Below, in pieces: positions 43,531 through 52,860 of a stretch of 64,000 nt of DNA. Origin of the DNA: Afipia felis ATCC 53690 (GTDB lineage: Bacteria; Pseudomonadota; Alphaproteobacteria; Rhizobiales; Xanthobacteraceae); contig NZ_KB375270.1 of the NCBI RefSeq assembly GCF_000314735.2, positions 1,488,001 through 1,552,000 on the forward strand, read 5' to 3'. Position numbers and translations under genes: made by a program. Position 1 is the stretch's first letter. Every line of letters starts with the position of its first letter. The notes below the pieces were generated by a model. It was not told where the DNA came from and did not search any database. It worked only from the letters and a program-made list of their open reading frames with translations.

Positions 43531-44273
43531 CGCCGCCTCCAGAGCCTGTTCGAGGTCGCGCGCTTCAAGCCGGCGATCGAGAACGTCGGGGACAGATGCT
43601 TAGGACAGAATTCCGTACAACTCATGTGGCTGTGACAGGAATGGCAACCGGCGTCGCCGGTGACGGCGGTCAGCCGCGCGTCCTGCCCGCGGTCACGGAC
43701 GTCGTTGACGAGCGTCCAGGCCCGGTTCAGCGCTGCCGGTCCGAGATAGTCCTCGTTCCACGACACCACGTCGCAGGCCGAGTAGCAGACGCCGCAATTG
43801 ATGCACTCGATGCCTTCGTCGACCGCCTGACGCTCCGGCGAGGCAGGCTCGACGACGGCAAAATCCTCGGGCGGGTTATCTCCCGGCTCGAAATAGCCGT
43901 GCGCATCGCGCCATTTGTTGAAGAACGGCTCCATGTCGACCGCCAGATCCTTGACGACTGGCAGGTTGCGCAGCGGTTCCAGCTTCAGCGGACCGCTTTC
44001 GAGCTCGTCGACGCGGGTGCGGCAGGTCCAGCGCGGCCGTTCGTTGACGACCATGGCGCAGGAACCGCACATCCCGACGCGGCAGGCGAAACGATAGGAC
44101 AGCGTTTCGTCCTGCGTGTGCTGGATCTCGGTGACGACATCCAGCACTGTTTGATTGGCGCGCGCCGGAACTTCGAATGTCTGGAAGGCGCCATCCTTGT
44201 CACCTCGCCAGACCTGTACGGTTAGTACAGGACCCGGCGAGGTGTCGTTATTGCTCTTTGATTGAACACTCAT
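43527..44273 (-). CDS. SdhB/FrdB-like iron-sulfur subunit
   Basis: A 248-residue electron-transfer subunit with all three clusters: [2Fe-2S] at Cys64/69/72/84, [4Fe-4S] at Cys157/160/163 (CINCGVC), and a third at Cys210/213/219/223 (CHSCHSHMSCTEFCPK). The start giving MSVQSKSNND is preferred over a 56-residue upstream extension. It is first of the dehydrogenase complex genes and follows the importer's binding protein. Confidence 0.9.
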   Translation of the reverse strand: MSVQSKSNNDTSPGPVLTVQVWRGDKDGAFQTFEVPARANQTVLDVVTEIQHTQDETLSYRFACRVGMCGSCAMVVNERPRWTCRTRVDELESGPLKLEPLRNLPVVKDLAVDMEPFFNKWRDAHGYFEPGDNPPEDFAVVEPASPERQAVDEGIECINCGVCYSACDVVSWNEDYLGPAALNRAWTLVNDVRDRGQDARLTAVTGDAGCHSCHSHMSCTEFCPKHLSPTFSIAGLKRATSNRLWRRR

Positions 44274-44311
44274 GACGCAGGTCAAGAGCCTCCGTGAGTT
44301 ATTGTTAGTTG

Positions 44312-45322
44312 TTAGCTGCCGTTGGCGTTGTGGATGCCCGGGAAGTAGATGTCCTTCCAGGACTGGGCCTTGGCAGTGACGAGACCCGCACGATTCATGT
44401 AGTCGAGATAGGACATCACCTTCTTCGGCGTGGTGGTCCATTCGTTCACCGGATCACGGATGATCTTCTCCGCATCGGCAACCGGGATTTTCGAGTTCTC
44501 CGCCTTCACCCAGATCGCAGCCGCCTTCGCCGGATCCGCCTTGATGTTGGCGATTGCCTCTTCAAGTGCACCCAGGAACGCCTTCATGACTTTCGGGTTG
44601 GCTTCGACGAACTTGGTCGTCGCCCAGACCGAGTTGAAGGTGTGCGGTCCGCCCAGCACATCGTAGCTGTTGAGCACGAGATGCGCCTTCGGGTCCTTCA
44701 GTTCGAGATCCTGGAACGGAGCCGAACCGAAATGGGCGTCAACTTCCGAGTGACCACCGAGCATCGCCGTCATGGCGTCGGGGTGGCTCATCGACACGGT
44801 CAGCGAATCGAGCTTGTGACTCTGACCCACACCGAACGCCTTCTCTGCCGCCATCTGCAGCGTGATCGCCTGGATCGAGACCTTCACCGCGGGAAGACCG
44901 ATCTTGTCCTTTTCGGTGAAGTCCTTGATCGTCTTCACGTTGGGGTTGGTGGTGACGAGATAGAGCGGCATCGCGTTCAGCGCGGCGACACCCTTCACCT
45001 TGTAGTTGCTCTGGGTCTTGCCCCAGATCGTCAGCAGCGGACCGACGCCGCCGCCGGCAAAGTCGAGATTGCCGGAAAGCAGCGCTTCATTCATGCCGCT
45101 GCCGGCACTGAAGCGCAGCCACTCGACCTTAAGATCGTTGATGCCTTCGGCCTTGGCGTGTTTCTCGAAGAGCTGCTGCTCCTCCATCATCGTCAGCGGC
45201 AGATACGAAATGCCGTACTGCTTGGCGATGCGAACGGTATTCACCTCGGCATGAGCCGCGGTGCCGGTCAGTCCTGCGATCAGACCGATCGCTGCCATCG
45301 TCTTAACAACTGATTTCAACAT
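44312..45322 (-). CDS. ABC transporter substrate-binding protein, NitT/TauT (sulfonate) family
   Basis: A 336-residue periplasmic protein with a signal peptide (cleaved near AHAEV) and the SsuA/TauA/NMT1 fold (VRIAKQYGISYLPLTMME, NLDFAGGGVGPLLTIWG). The ribosome site GGAGAAGGACAGG precedes the ATG. In-frame sequence continues far upstream but only as a shadow of the permease gene. It probably captures the sulfonate degraded by the downstream enzymes. Confidence 0.9.
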   Translation of the reverse strand: MLKSVVKTMAAIGLIAGLTGTAAHAEVNTVRIAKQYGISYLPLTMMEEQQLFEKHAKAEGINDLKVEWLRFSAGSGMNEALLSGNLDFAGGGVGPLLTIWGKTQSNYKVKGVAALNAMPLYLVTTNPNVKTIKDFTEKDKIGLPAVKVSIQAITLQMAAEKAFGVGQSHKLDSLTVSMSHPDAMTAMLGGHSEVDAHFGSAPFQDLELKDPKAHLVLNSYDVLGGPHTFNSVWATTKFVEANPKVMKAFLGALEEAIANIKADPAKAAAIWVKAENSKIPVADAEKIIRDPVNEWTTTPKKVMSYLDYMNRAGLVTAKAQSWKDIYFPGIHNANGS

Positions 45323-45384
45323 CCTGTCCTTCTCCTCACAAAAAGCCGGGTGTTTGTTGTTGTTGTCCCGGCAAATGCCCTTAC

Positions 45385-46281
45385 TTACGACTGCATGCCC
45401 CAACGATCGATGGTGTTGGCTTCGATCGCACGGAAGATGATGTTCTCGACCACCAGACCGATGATGATGACGGTCAGAAGACCGGCGAACACCGTCGGGA
45501 TGTCGAGACTGTTCTTGTTTTCGAAAATAAACCAGCCCAATCCGCCCGAGCCAGACGACACGCCGAACACCAGTTCGGCCGCGATCAGCGTACGCCAGGC
45601 GAACGCCCAGCCGATCTTCAGGCCGGTGAGGATGCTCGGGAACGCCGCCGGGATCAGAATCTTGCTGATGTAGCGGAAACCACCGAGCCCGTAATTGCGC
45701 CCGACCATCTTCAGCGTGCGGCTGACCGACAGGAAGCCGGAGTGCGTGTTCAGCGCGATGGCCCAAGTTACCGAGTGCACCAGCACGAACACCAGCGAGC
45801 CGTTGCCGAGGCCGAACCAGATCAGCGCCAGCGGCAGCAGCGCGATCGCCGGCAGCGGGTTGAACATCGAGGTCAGCGTCTCGAGGAAGTCGGTACCGAT
45901 GCGCGTCGTGATCGCCAATGCCGTCAACAGCGCCGCCAGCGTGACACCGACGGCGTAACCCATCAGCAGCACCTTGATCGACGCCCACGCCCGCGCGGGC
46001 AGAACGCCGTTCCCGATATTGGTGAAGAACGCGCTCATGGTCTCGCTGAACGTCGGGAACAACAGATTGTTGTTCAGGTAGCGGCCATAAGCCTCCCAAA
46101 TGAGCGCCAGAATGACGAGGATGACGATCTTGCGCAGCCACGACTGATTGTAGAGCCGGCCGATCAACGGCAACGGCTTTTCTACGACCAGCGGCACCTG
46201 CGAAGTTTCGGATGCATCCCGCACGAATTCGGCGCGCTGCGGCGCCACGATCTTCTGGGCGGACATGGTCACGTCAGACAT
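45385..46281 (-). CDS. ABC transporter permease, NitT/TauT (sulfonate) family
   Basis: A 298-residue inner-membrane permease with six predicted segments and the family motif (LGGFRYISKILIPAAFPSIL, RTLIAAELVFG). It is homologous to SsuC and TauC. The start overlaps the ATPase 3' end by 8 bases. It lies between the ATPase and the binding protein of the same importer. Confidence 0.9.
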   Translation of the reverse strand: MSDVTMSAQKIVAPQRAEFVRDASETSQVPLVVEKPLPLIGRLYNQSWLRKIVILVILALIWEAYGRYLNNNLLFPTFSETMSAFFTNIGNGVLPARAWASIKVLLMGYAVGVTLAALLTALAITTRIGTDFLETLTSMFNPLPAIALLPLALIWFGLGNGSLVFVLVHSVTWAIALNTHSGFLSVSRTLKMVGRNYGLGGFRYISKILIPAAFPSILTGLKIGWAFAWRTLIAAELVFGVSSGSGGLGWFIFENKNSLDIPTVFAGLLTVIIIGLVVENIIFRAIEANTIDRWGMQS

Positions 46282-47041
46282 TTTCCGCCTCCTCGATGGT
46301 GTCGGCAAACAGCATGGTCTGGATTCGTTTTTCGAGCTCGGCTGCTTCCTCGCCTTGCGCGCCGCCGTTCAGTTCGGCCTTCACCTGACCCGGATGCGGC
46401 GACAGCAGCAGGATGCGGTTGCCGATCTTGATCGCCTCGGGAATCGAATGCGTGACGAACAGCACCGTGAAACGGGTTTCGTCCCACAGCATCATCAGCT
46501 CGTCCTGCATCTTGCGGCGCGTCAGCGCGTCGAGTGCGGCGAACGGCTCGTCCATCAGGAGAATGTCCGGCTCCATCGCCATGCCGCGCGCGATCGCGAC
46601 GCGCTGCTTCATGCCGCCCGAGAGCATGTGCGGATAACTTTCCGCAAACTTCTCCAGGTTGACCTTGCGGATGTAGTGCATCGCCTTCTCCTCGGCTTCA
46701 CGCGCGCCGAGTTTGTTCGTGCACTGCAAGGGAAACATCACGTTTTCCTTGACGCTCTTCCAGGGCAGCAGCTGGTCGAACTCCTGAAACACCATCATCC
46801 GGTCGGGACCGGGATGGCGGATCACCTTGTTCTTCAGCTTCATCTCACCTTCGGTCGGGGCCATGTAGCCGCCGACGGCCTTCAGCAACGTCGATTTGCC
46901 GCAGCCCGAAGGCCCCAGCAGAATGAAACGATCGCCCTGAAAGACTTCGAAGTCGACGCGATAAGTCGCGGTCACGAGGTGGTCTGGCGTCTTGTACTGA
47001 AGCGTGACGCCTTTCACCTCTAAAAGCGGTGCAGTGTTCAA
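46274..47041 (-). CDS. ABC transporter ATP-binding protein, NitT/TauT (sulfonate) family
   Basis: A 255-residue ATPase with Walker A (GPSGCGKST), signature (LSGGMKQRVAIARGM), Walker B (DILLMDEP) and switch His (THSIPEA). A TTG start is chosen because GGGAGGAACGA lies just upstream; an ATG 30 bases earlier is possible. It is first in the minus-strand sulfonate cluster, about 300 bases from an operator-like palindrome. Confidence 0.9.
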   Translation of the reverse strand: MNTAPLLEVKGVTLQYKTPDHLVTATYRVDFEVFQGDRFILLGPSGCGKSTLLKAVGGYMAPTEGEMKLKNKVIRHPGPDRMMVFQEFDQLLPWKSVKENVMFPLQCTNKLGAREAEEKAMHYIRKVNLEKFAESYPHMLSGGMKQRVAIARGMAMEPDILLMDEPFAALDALTRRKMQDELMMLWDETRFTVLFVTHSIPEAIKIGNRILLLSPHPGQVKAELNGGAQGEEAAELEKRIQTMLFADTIEEAENV

Positions 47042-47427
47042 TCGTTCCTCCCGGCCAACGCGCGCAAGCATCTACGTGCCCCTGCCCTGTCGAATTTGAA
47101 AGAGATGGTCTCTCCAATGATGGAGCGCGGAAGGCAACGTTTCCCTCGGCAAAAGGCCGTTCCTGAAAACAAATGGCCCGACGCCGCCAAGCCGCATGGC
47201 TTGACGATCTTGCCGGACCGATTTGCAGGCTACGTGCCGTCTCATGCCGTTGCGCCTCTCCCGCTGAACCGGGGCTATCCGCCCTCTTGTTCTGTCCAGA
47301 CTGCCATCGTCTAGAAGGCCTGTAAAGATATCATATGTCTGATATAAGACTGGAGACCCAACTTTTTGGGTTCCGTCCCGCCATGCAGGACAATGTCGCA
47401 CCTGGCATGCCAGATACGCGACATAAA
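47042..47427. other. Upstream region of the sulfonate cluster
   Basis: No gene is visible. The stretch holds a long untranslated leader for the importer genes and the palindromic region at 47323-47350. Short open frames here have no start signal. Confidence 0.5.
47337..47350. promoter_or_regulatory. Operator-like palindrome upstream of the sulfonate importer
   Basis: GTCTGATATAAGAC is a near-perfect dyad (12 of 14 positions) and shares 11 of 14 bases with the site overlapping the suyA promoter. Next to it ATATCA and TGATAT form a second symmetric element (47327-47344). A UTRA-type GntR regulator encoded at the other end of the cluster is the likely ligand. Confidence 0.5.
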
Positions 47428-47455
47428 AAATCAGCCGGCGAAGACCGGCTGATTT
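47428..47455 (-). terminator. Rho-independent terminator of mmsA
   Basis: An 11-base-pair stem (AAATCAGCCGG and its complement) with a 6-base loop is followed on the minus strand by TTTTTTATG. It lies 53 bases beyond the mmsA stop and insulates the sulfonate cluster from it. Confidence 0.85.
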
Positions 47456-47507
47456 CCTGTTTACAGATTAACTACGATGTCGAAATTCGAAACGAACGCG
47501 TCTTTCG

Positions 47508-49007
47508 TTACGACATATTCGGAATTGCGAACTCCGCACCAGAGGCAACACCCACCGGCCACCGGCTCGTGATGGTCTTCAGCTTGGTGTAGAAGCGGAT
47601 ACCTTCCGGGCCATGCATGTCATGGTCGCCGAAGAACGACGCCTTCCAGCCGCCGAACGAATGGTACGCCATCGGAATCGGAATCGGCACATTGATACCG
47701 ACCATGCCGACCTGAATGCGATGCGCGAATTCGCGTGCTGAATCACCATCGCGGGTGAAGATCGCCGTGCCGTTGCCGTATTCGTTTTCGTTGATCATTT
47801 TCGCCGCGGTCTCGTAGTCCGGCGAGCGCACCACCGACAGCACCGGCCCGAAAATTTCGTCCTTGTAGATTTTCATGTCGGTCGTGACGTTGTCGAACAG
47901 CGAGCCACCGAGGAAGTAGCCGTTCTCGTAGCCCTGCATCTTGAAGTCACGTCCGTCGACAACGAGCTTGGCGCCTTCCGCCAAACCGGTGTCGATGTAG
48001 CCGTGAACGCGATCGCGATGCGTCTTGGTGACCAGCGGCCCCATCTCGGCTTCGAGATCGGAGCCCGGTCCGATCTTCAATCCCCTCACCCGCGGCGTCA
48101 GCTTTTCGATCAGGGTGTCGGCGGTCTTCTTGCCGACCGGCACCGCGACCGAAATCGCCATGCAGCGTTCGCCGGCGGCACCATAGGCCGCGCCCATCAA
48201 TGCATCGACCGCCTGGTCCATATCCGCGTCGGGCAGGATGACCATATGGTTCTTCGCGCCGCCGAGCGCCTGGCAGCGTTTTCCTTCATGCGTCGCGGTC
48301 TGGTAGATGTAACGGGCGATCGGCGTCGAGCCGACAAAGCTGACGGCGGAAATATCCGGATGCTTCAGCAAGGCGTCGACCGCCTCCTTGTCGCCCTGCA
48401 CTACATTGAAGGCGCCGTCCGGCACGCCGGCTTCCTTGAGCCAGTCGGCCATCAGGAGCGAAGCGGACGGATCGCGCTCCGACGGCTTCAGCACAAACGT
48501 GTTGCCGCACACCAGCGCCACCGGGAACATCCACATCGGCACCATCACCGGGAAGTTGAACGGCGTGATACCGGCAACGACACCCAGTGGCTGGCGAATG
48601 GCGTAGCTGTCGACGCGGGTGCCGACATCCTCGCTGTAATCGCCTTTCAGCAGATGCGGCGCGCCGGTCGCGAACTCCACCACTTCGAGGCCGCGCTGCA
48701 CTTCGCCGCGCGCGTCTGTCAGCAGCTTGCCGTGTTCCTGCGAGATCGCCTTTGCCAGTTCCTCGCTCCGCTCTTCGACGATGCGCTGGAATTTGGCGAT
48801 GATGCGTGAGCGGCGCAGCGGCGTCATCGCAGACCATTCGGGAAACGCGCGGCGCGCTGCCTCAACCGCCTGATCGACTTCCGCCGTGCTCGCAAGCGCG
48901 ACGTTCGCCACCTGTTGGCCGATCGCGGGATTGAAAACCGGCGCGGTACGGCCGCTTTTGCCAGCGACGCGCTGGCCGTTGATATAATGAGAAATGTCCG
49001 AGGCCAT
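47508..49007 (-). CDS. mmsA: CoA-acylating methylmalonate-semialdehyde dehydrogenase
   Basis: A 499-residue aldehyde dehydrogenase of the MmsA subfamily. The catalytic Cys is in [11 protein letters not shown], the NAD-binding [13 protein letters not shown] is present, and the C-terminal [17 protein letters not shown] is diagnostic of MmsA. It converts methylmalonate or malonate semialdehyde to propionyl- or acetyl-CoA in valine, inositol or beta-alanine catabolism. The start giving [12 protein letters not shown] has GGGAGAAC upstream. A divergent LysR gene probably regulates it. Confidence 0.93.
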   Translation of the reverse strand: MASDISHYINGQRVAGKSGRTAPVFNPAIGQQVANVALASTAEVDQAVEAARRAFPEWSAMTPLRRSRIIAKFQRIVEERSEELAKAISQEHGKLLTDARGEVQRGLEVVEFATGAPHLLKGDYSEDVGTRVDSYAIRQPLGVVAGITPFNFPVMVPMWMFPVALVCGNTFVLKPSERDPSASLLMADWLKEAGVPDGAFNVVQGDKEAVDALLKHPDISAVSFVGSTPIARYIYQTATHEGKRCQALGGAKNHMVILPDADMDQAVDALMGAAYGAAGERCMAISVAVPVGKKTADTLIEKLTPRVRGLKIGPGSDLEAEMGPLVTKTHRDRVHGYIDTGLAEGAKLVVDGRDFKMQGYENGYFLGGSLFDNVTTDMKIYKDEIFGPVLSVVRSPDYETAAKMINENEYGNGTAIFTRDGDSAREFAHRIQVGMVGINVPIPIPMAYHSFGGWKASFFGDHDMHGPEGIRFYTKLKTITSRWPVGVASGAEFAIPNMS

Positions 49008-49143
49008 GATTGTTCTCCCGATGCTGTTGCTTGAGGGAGATTTTGCTCCTCGCAGCATCCCGAACCAACTCCTACTATTGCCCCACCGTTGTGCAAAAAT
49101 TAAAGTACCCCCGGCAGGCAGGAAGCCGGAATCGGAATACTGG

Positions 49144-50031
49144 ATGGATTGGGATCGCGTGCGGATTTTTCTCGAGGTGGCCAGAACCGGCCAGATCCTC
49201 GGCGCAGCCAAGCGGCTCGGTCTCAACCATGCCACCGTGGCGCGACAACTCAGCGCACTCGAACGCGAGATGAAGACCCGTCTGGTCAAGCGGGACACCA
49301 CCGGCTGTACGCTGACGCGATCGGGCGAAGCCCTGATGGCGACCGCCGAGAAGGTCGAATCCGAATTTCTGCGCGTCGGCTCGCAGCTTGCCTCGACGTC
49401 CGACCGGGTGACGGGAACCGTGCGCGTCGGCGCGCCGGACGGAATCGGCAACTACTTTCTGGCCGAACAGTTAGGCGCGCTCGCCGCGGTGCACCCCGAA
49501 CTGATCGTGCAGCTCGTGCCGCTGCCGCGCACCTTCTCTCTATCTAAACGGGAAGCTGACATCACGATCATGGTGGAGCGGCCGAAGGAAGGCAAACTCA
49601 TCACAACCAAGCTGACCGACTATTCGCTCAGCCTGTATGCGTCGAAACAATATCTCGACCGCTGCCCGCCGATCCGAACTGAGAGCGATCTCGCAGGCCA
49701 TCTGTTCATCACCCAGGTGAGCGATTTCGTCTACAGCCGCGCGCTCGACTATTCATCCTACTTCGATACCGTGATGTCGCGCCGTTACGAATGCGGCAGC
49801 GTCGTCGGCCAGGTCGAGGCCGTGCGCGCCGGGCACGGCATCGGCATCCTGCACGATTATGCGATCCGCCGTTATCCCGAACTGCGGCGTCTCTTGCCGG
49901 AGATCCGTTTCGTGCGGACGTACTGGCTGGTGTCGCACCCCGACACGCACGGCACGCGGCGCGTGCGTGAGGTGCACCGCTACATCGCCTCGCGCGTCCG
50001 GGCCGAGCGGCGGCATTTCATGGGCGATTGA
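49144..50031 (+). CDS. LysR-family transcriptional regulator
   Basis: A 295-residue regulator with the N-terminal helix-turn-helix ([39 protein letters not shown]) and a LysR substrate domain. It is divergent from mmsA with a 136-base spacer, so mmsA is the probable target. The frame extends upstream over the mmsA start, but MDWDRVRIF is the family's normal beginning. Confidence 0.9.
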   Translation: MDWDRVRIFLEVARTGQILGAAKRLGLNHATVARQLSALEREMKTRLVKRDTTGCTLTRSGEALMATAEKVESEFLRVGSQLASTSDRVTGTVRVGAPDGIGNYFLAEQLGALAAVHPELIVQLVPLPRTFSLSKREADITIMVERPKEGKLITTKLTDYSLSLYASKQYLDRCPPIRTESDLAGHLFITQVSDFVYSRALDYSSYFDTVMSRRYECGSVVGQVEAVRAGHGIGILHDYAIRRYPELRRLLPEIRFVRTYWLVSHPDTHGTRRVREVHRYIASRVRAERRHFMGD

Positions 50032-50069
50032 ACCGCGCCATCAAACCACCGCAGCCATTTCGCCGCGTA

Positions 50070-51143
50070 TTACTTCGGCTGCAAAACAAGCTTCTGCACA
50101 CGCCAGTTCAGAAGCTCCGCGACATAAAGCGTATTCTCCGACGGGCACGCGATCGCATGAACCCACCCGAACTGCTTCAACTGCTTGCCCGACTTGCCGA
50201 GGACGCCGAGCAACTTTCCGTCCAGCGTCATCTTGTAGATCCGTCCCGGCCACGCATCGGAAGCATAAAGCACCTGATTGGGACCGGGCGTGATGCAGAT
50301 GGCCCAGGGTGAATCCGGCGCAAACGTGCCTTTCTTGATCGTGGCCTCGTCAGGAATGTTGCCGATCGCGGGCTTGGCATCGGCCGGCACAGGCACATCG
50401 ATTTTCATCTGCCGCAGGAATTTGCCGTCGCCGTCGAACACCTGAATGCGGGCATTGCCACGATCCGCAACATAGACGTTGCCCTTGGCATCGGTCGCGA
50501 TGCTGTGCGGCGTATTGAATTGACCCGGCTCGCTGCCTTTCTCTCCCCATGATTTGATCCAGTTGCCGTCCTTGTCGACCTTCGCCACGCGCGAATTGAT
50601 ATAGCCGTCGCTGATGTAGGTGTTGCCGGCCGCATCCCATGCGACATCGGTGACCTGCCGGAAACGTCCGTCCTCAGCCGGAAGCGGCGGATTGGGATGC
50701 TTCAGCGGGCCGGTCTCCTCATCGGAGGCTTCCTGTTTGCGGCCGAACACCATCAGCACCCGTCCTTCGGGGCTGAACTTGATGACCATGTCCGAGCCTT
50801 TGTCGGTGACCCAGATGTTGTCCTGCGGGTCGACCTTGACCGTGTGAGCGAACGACCACGCGTAGAGATTCTTGCCGATCTCGCGGATGTATTTGCCGTT
50901 GGCATCGAACTCCAGAAGCTGCGTCGCAGCTGCCGCATAGGCGGGTCCGGTCGTATTGCCGCGTGACAGAACGAAGACATGGCCCTTGGAGTTGACCGCA
51001 ACGCCGGAGACTTCCCCGAAATACATATTGTCCGGCAAGCGAAGCGGATTCGGCACCGAATTGAACGGAATGACCGGCGGGTTGTCCTGCGCGAATGAAG
51101 CCGAGGTCGACAATACCAGTAAAACGGCTAGCCACAGTTTCAT
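50070..51143 (-). CDS. Exported NHL-repeat beta-propeller protein
   Basis: A 357-residue protein with a signal peptide (to ASFAQ) and about six NHL-type repeats (for example GVAVNSKGHVFVLSRG, SIATDAKGNVYVADRGNARI, AIACPSENTLYVAELLNWRV). It resembles the peptidyl-alpha-hydroxyglycine amidating lyase-like family, but catalytic function cannot be judged. It is a single-gene unit. The 228 bases upstream contain no visible gene. Confidence 0.85.
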   Translation of the reverse strand: MKLWLAVLLVLSTSASFAQDNPPVIPFNSVPNPLRLPDNMYFGEVSGVAVNSKGHVFVLSRGNTTGPAYAAAATQLLEFDANGKYIREIGKNLYAWSFAHTVKVDPQDNIWVTDKGSDMVIKFSPEGRVLMVFGRKQEASDEETGPLKHPNPPLPAEDGRFRQVTDVAWDAAGNTYISDGYINSRVAKVDKDGNWIKSWGEKGSEPGQFNTPHSIATDAKGNVYVADRGNARIQVFDGDGKFLRQMKIDVPVPADAKPAIGNIPDEATIKKGTFAPDSPWAICITPGPNQVLYASDAWPGRIYKMTLDGKLLGVLGKSGKQLKQFGWVHAIACPSENTLYVAELLNWRVQKLVLQPK

Positions 51144-51371
51144 GGTTCTCTCCCGGATGATTTTTTGTTGGAGCGGGCGCCAGAACCAGACAGGCGCGCC
51201 GCTCTCGCAGGCTAACGCCAAACCGCGCAGCGACGGGCGGATTTGCAATCACATTTTGTCGACTTGCGTTCCGGTCGCTCCGCGCGGCATGCATGCACCC
51301 CTTCCTGCAGCACCAGTGCTGCCGCCCGGGCGCTCCCGTTAAATAGGTCGTATGAAAGAGATTCTTTGCGC

Positions 51372-52754
51372 ATGACGAAAGCCGTGCTTCCGCCATACGA
51401 GCCTTGTGTGCCCGACGGCCTGCCGCCCGCACAACGCCGCTGGGCCGCCGCCGTGATCTTTATTGCGATTGCGATGTCGGCGCTCGACACCGCGATCGCC
51501 AATATTGCCCTGCCCACCATCACGGCCGACCTGCACACGACACCCGCCGACGTCGTCTGGGTCGTGAATGTCTATCAGATCGCGCTGGTCGTAGCCTTGC
51601 TGCCGCTCGCGGCTCTCGGTGAAATCATAGGACTGGAGCGCGTCTATCTCGGAGGGCTGCTGCTCTTCACCGCTTCCTCGCTCGGATGCGCCTGCGCATC
51701 GACCCTGCCGGAGCTGTTGATCGCGCGGGGGCTGCAGGGATTGGGAAGCGGCGCGATCTCGGCGGCCAACATCGCGCTCGTCAGCTTCGTCTACCCGCGC
51801 AGTCTCGTCAGCCGCGGTTACGGATTGAATGCGATGGTGGTCGGCGTGTCGTTTACGCTCGGCCCAACGGTGGCGTCCGCGATCCTGTCCTTCGCATCGT
51901 GGCCGTGGCTGTTCGGCGTGAACGTGCCGATCGGCATCATTATTCTGATCGCCGGGCTCAAGGTTCTTCCGAAGACGCCCCGTGCTCCCCATAAGTTCGA
52001 ACTTTCCAGCGCGTTGCTGGCCGGAAGTTGCACCGGACTTTTCATTTTTGCTCTCAGCAGTGCCGCGCATCGAACCGATCCGATCTACGTTGCCATTGAA
52101 CTGGCCGTTACCATCGCGCTCGGTGTCTTCCTCGCGCGCAGGCAGGCCGGGCACCCAGCGCCGATTCTTCCCTTCGATTTGTTCAAGCGACCGATGTTTT
52201 CATTGTCCACGGCAACGGCAACGGCCGCCTTCATGGCCCAAAGCCTCGCCTTCGTCGCGCTGCCCTTCTACTTCGAGACCGTGCTGAACCGAACGGCGGT
52301 CGAAACCGGATTCTTCATCACGCCATGGTCCTTGATCGTCACCGTCATGGCCCCGATCGGCGGACGGCTGGTCGAACGATTCCAGGCGGCGTATCTCTGC
52401 GGTGGCGGCCTGCTCGTTCTCGGTCTCGGCATGGTGCTGCTGGCGACGATTCCGGAATCTCCGACCGTTCCCGACATCATCTGGCGCATGCTGGTCTGCG
52501 GCTGCGGCTTTGGCTTCTTCCAGACGCCAAACATGAAGGCGATCATGAGCAGCGCACCCGCCACGCGCAGCGGTTCGGCGTCGGGCGCACTGGCGACAGC
52601 CCGGCTGTTCGGGCAGACTCTCGGCGCGGCGCTTGCCGCCCTGTGCTTTTCGCTGTTCGATCATCAGGGAGCGGCCTACGCCCTGGGCCTCGGCGCCGTA
52701 GTTGCCTCGATAGGCTCGTTCATCAGCTTCATGCGCCTGTTCGCCCGCCGCTAA
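51372..52754 (+). CDS. MFS transporter, DHA2 (14-helix) drug-efflux type
   Basis: A 460-residue membrane protein with about 14 hydrophobic segments. MSALDTAIANIALPTI near the start and ARGLQGLGSGAISAANIAL are typical of the EmrB/QacA group. It is a probable proton-coupled exporter of unknown substrate, with no partner membrane-fusion gene nearby. The frame runs further upstream, but this ATG begins recognisable family sequence. Confidence 0.88.
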   Translation: MTKAVLPPYEPCVPDGLPPAQRRWAAAVIFIAIAMSALDTAIANIALPTITADLHTTPADVVWVVNVYQIALVVALLPLAALGEIIGLERVYLGGLLLFTASSLGCACASTLPELLIARGLQGLGSGAISAANIALVSFVYPRSLVSRGYGLNAMVVGVSFTLGPTVASAILSFASWPWLFGVNVPIGIIILIAGLKVLPKTPRAPHKFELSSALLAGSCTGLFIFALSSAAHRTDPIYVAIELAVTIALGVFLARRQAGHPAPILPFDLFKRPMFSLSTATATAAFMAQSLAFVALPFYFETVLNRTAVETGFFITPWSLIVTVMAPIGGRLVERFQAAYLCGGGLLVLGLGMVLLATIPESPTVPDIIWRMLVCGCGFGFFQTPNMKAIMSSAPATRSGSASGALATARLFGQTLGAALAALCFSLFDHQGAAYALGLGAVVASIGSFISFMRLFARR

Positions 52755-52860
52755 GACGCCCACGATCACACCCGGCGAAATGCCGCGCGCGATTTTCAAT
52801 GAGGCTATGATCACGTAAAAGGGTGCTTGAAGGATAATCCAGTCGAGGGAAGATTCGGTC

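Noticed and set aside
39627..44273. Housekeeping TCA-cycle succinate dehydrogenase and fumarase genes
   Set aside because: Gene order is not sdhCDAB, no mdh/suc/odh genes are near, key residues differ, and suyAB-slcC-comC and a sulfonate importer flank them. Not excluded biochemically.
44312..46141. A fusion of an unknown N-terminal domain to the sulfonate-binding protein
   Set aside because: The first 270 or so residues are another frame of the permease gene. A signal peptide and ribosome site define the true start at 45322.
47508..49007. MmsA as part of the sulfonate pathway
   Set aside because: A strong terminator separates it from the importer genes, and it has its own divergent LysR regulator. 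No sulfo-aldehyde step is needed by the proposed route.
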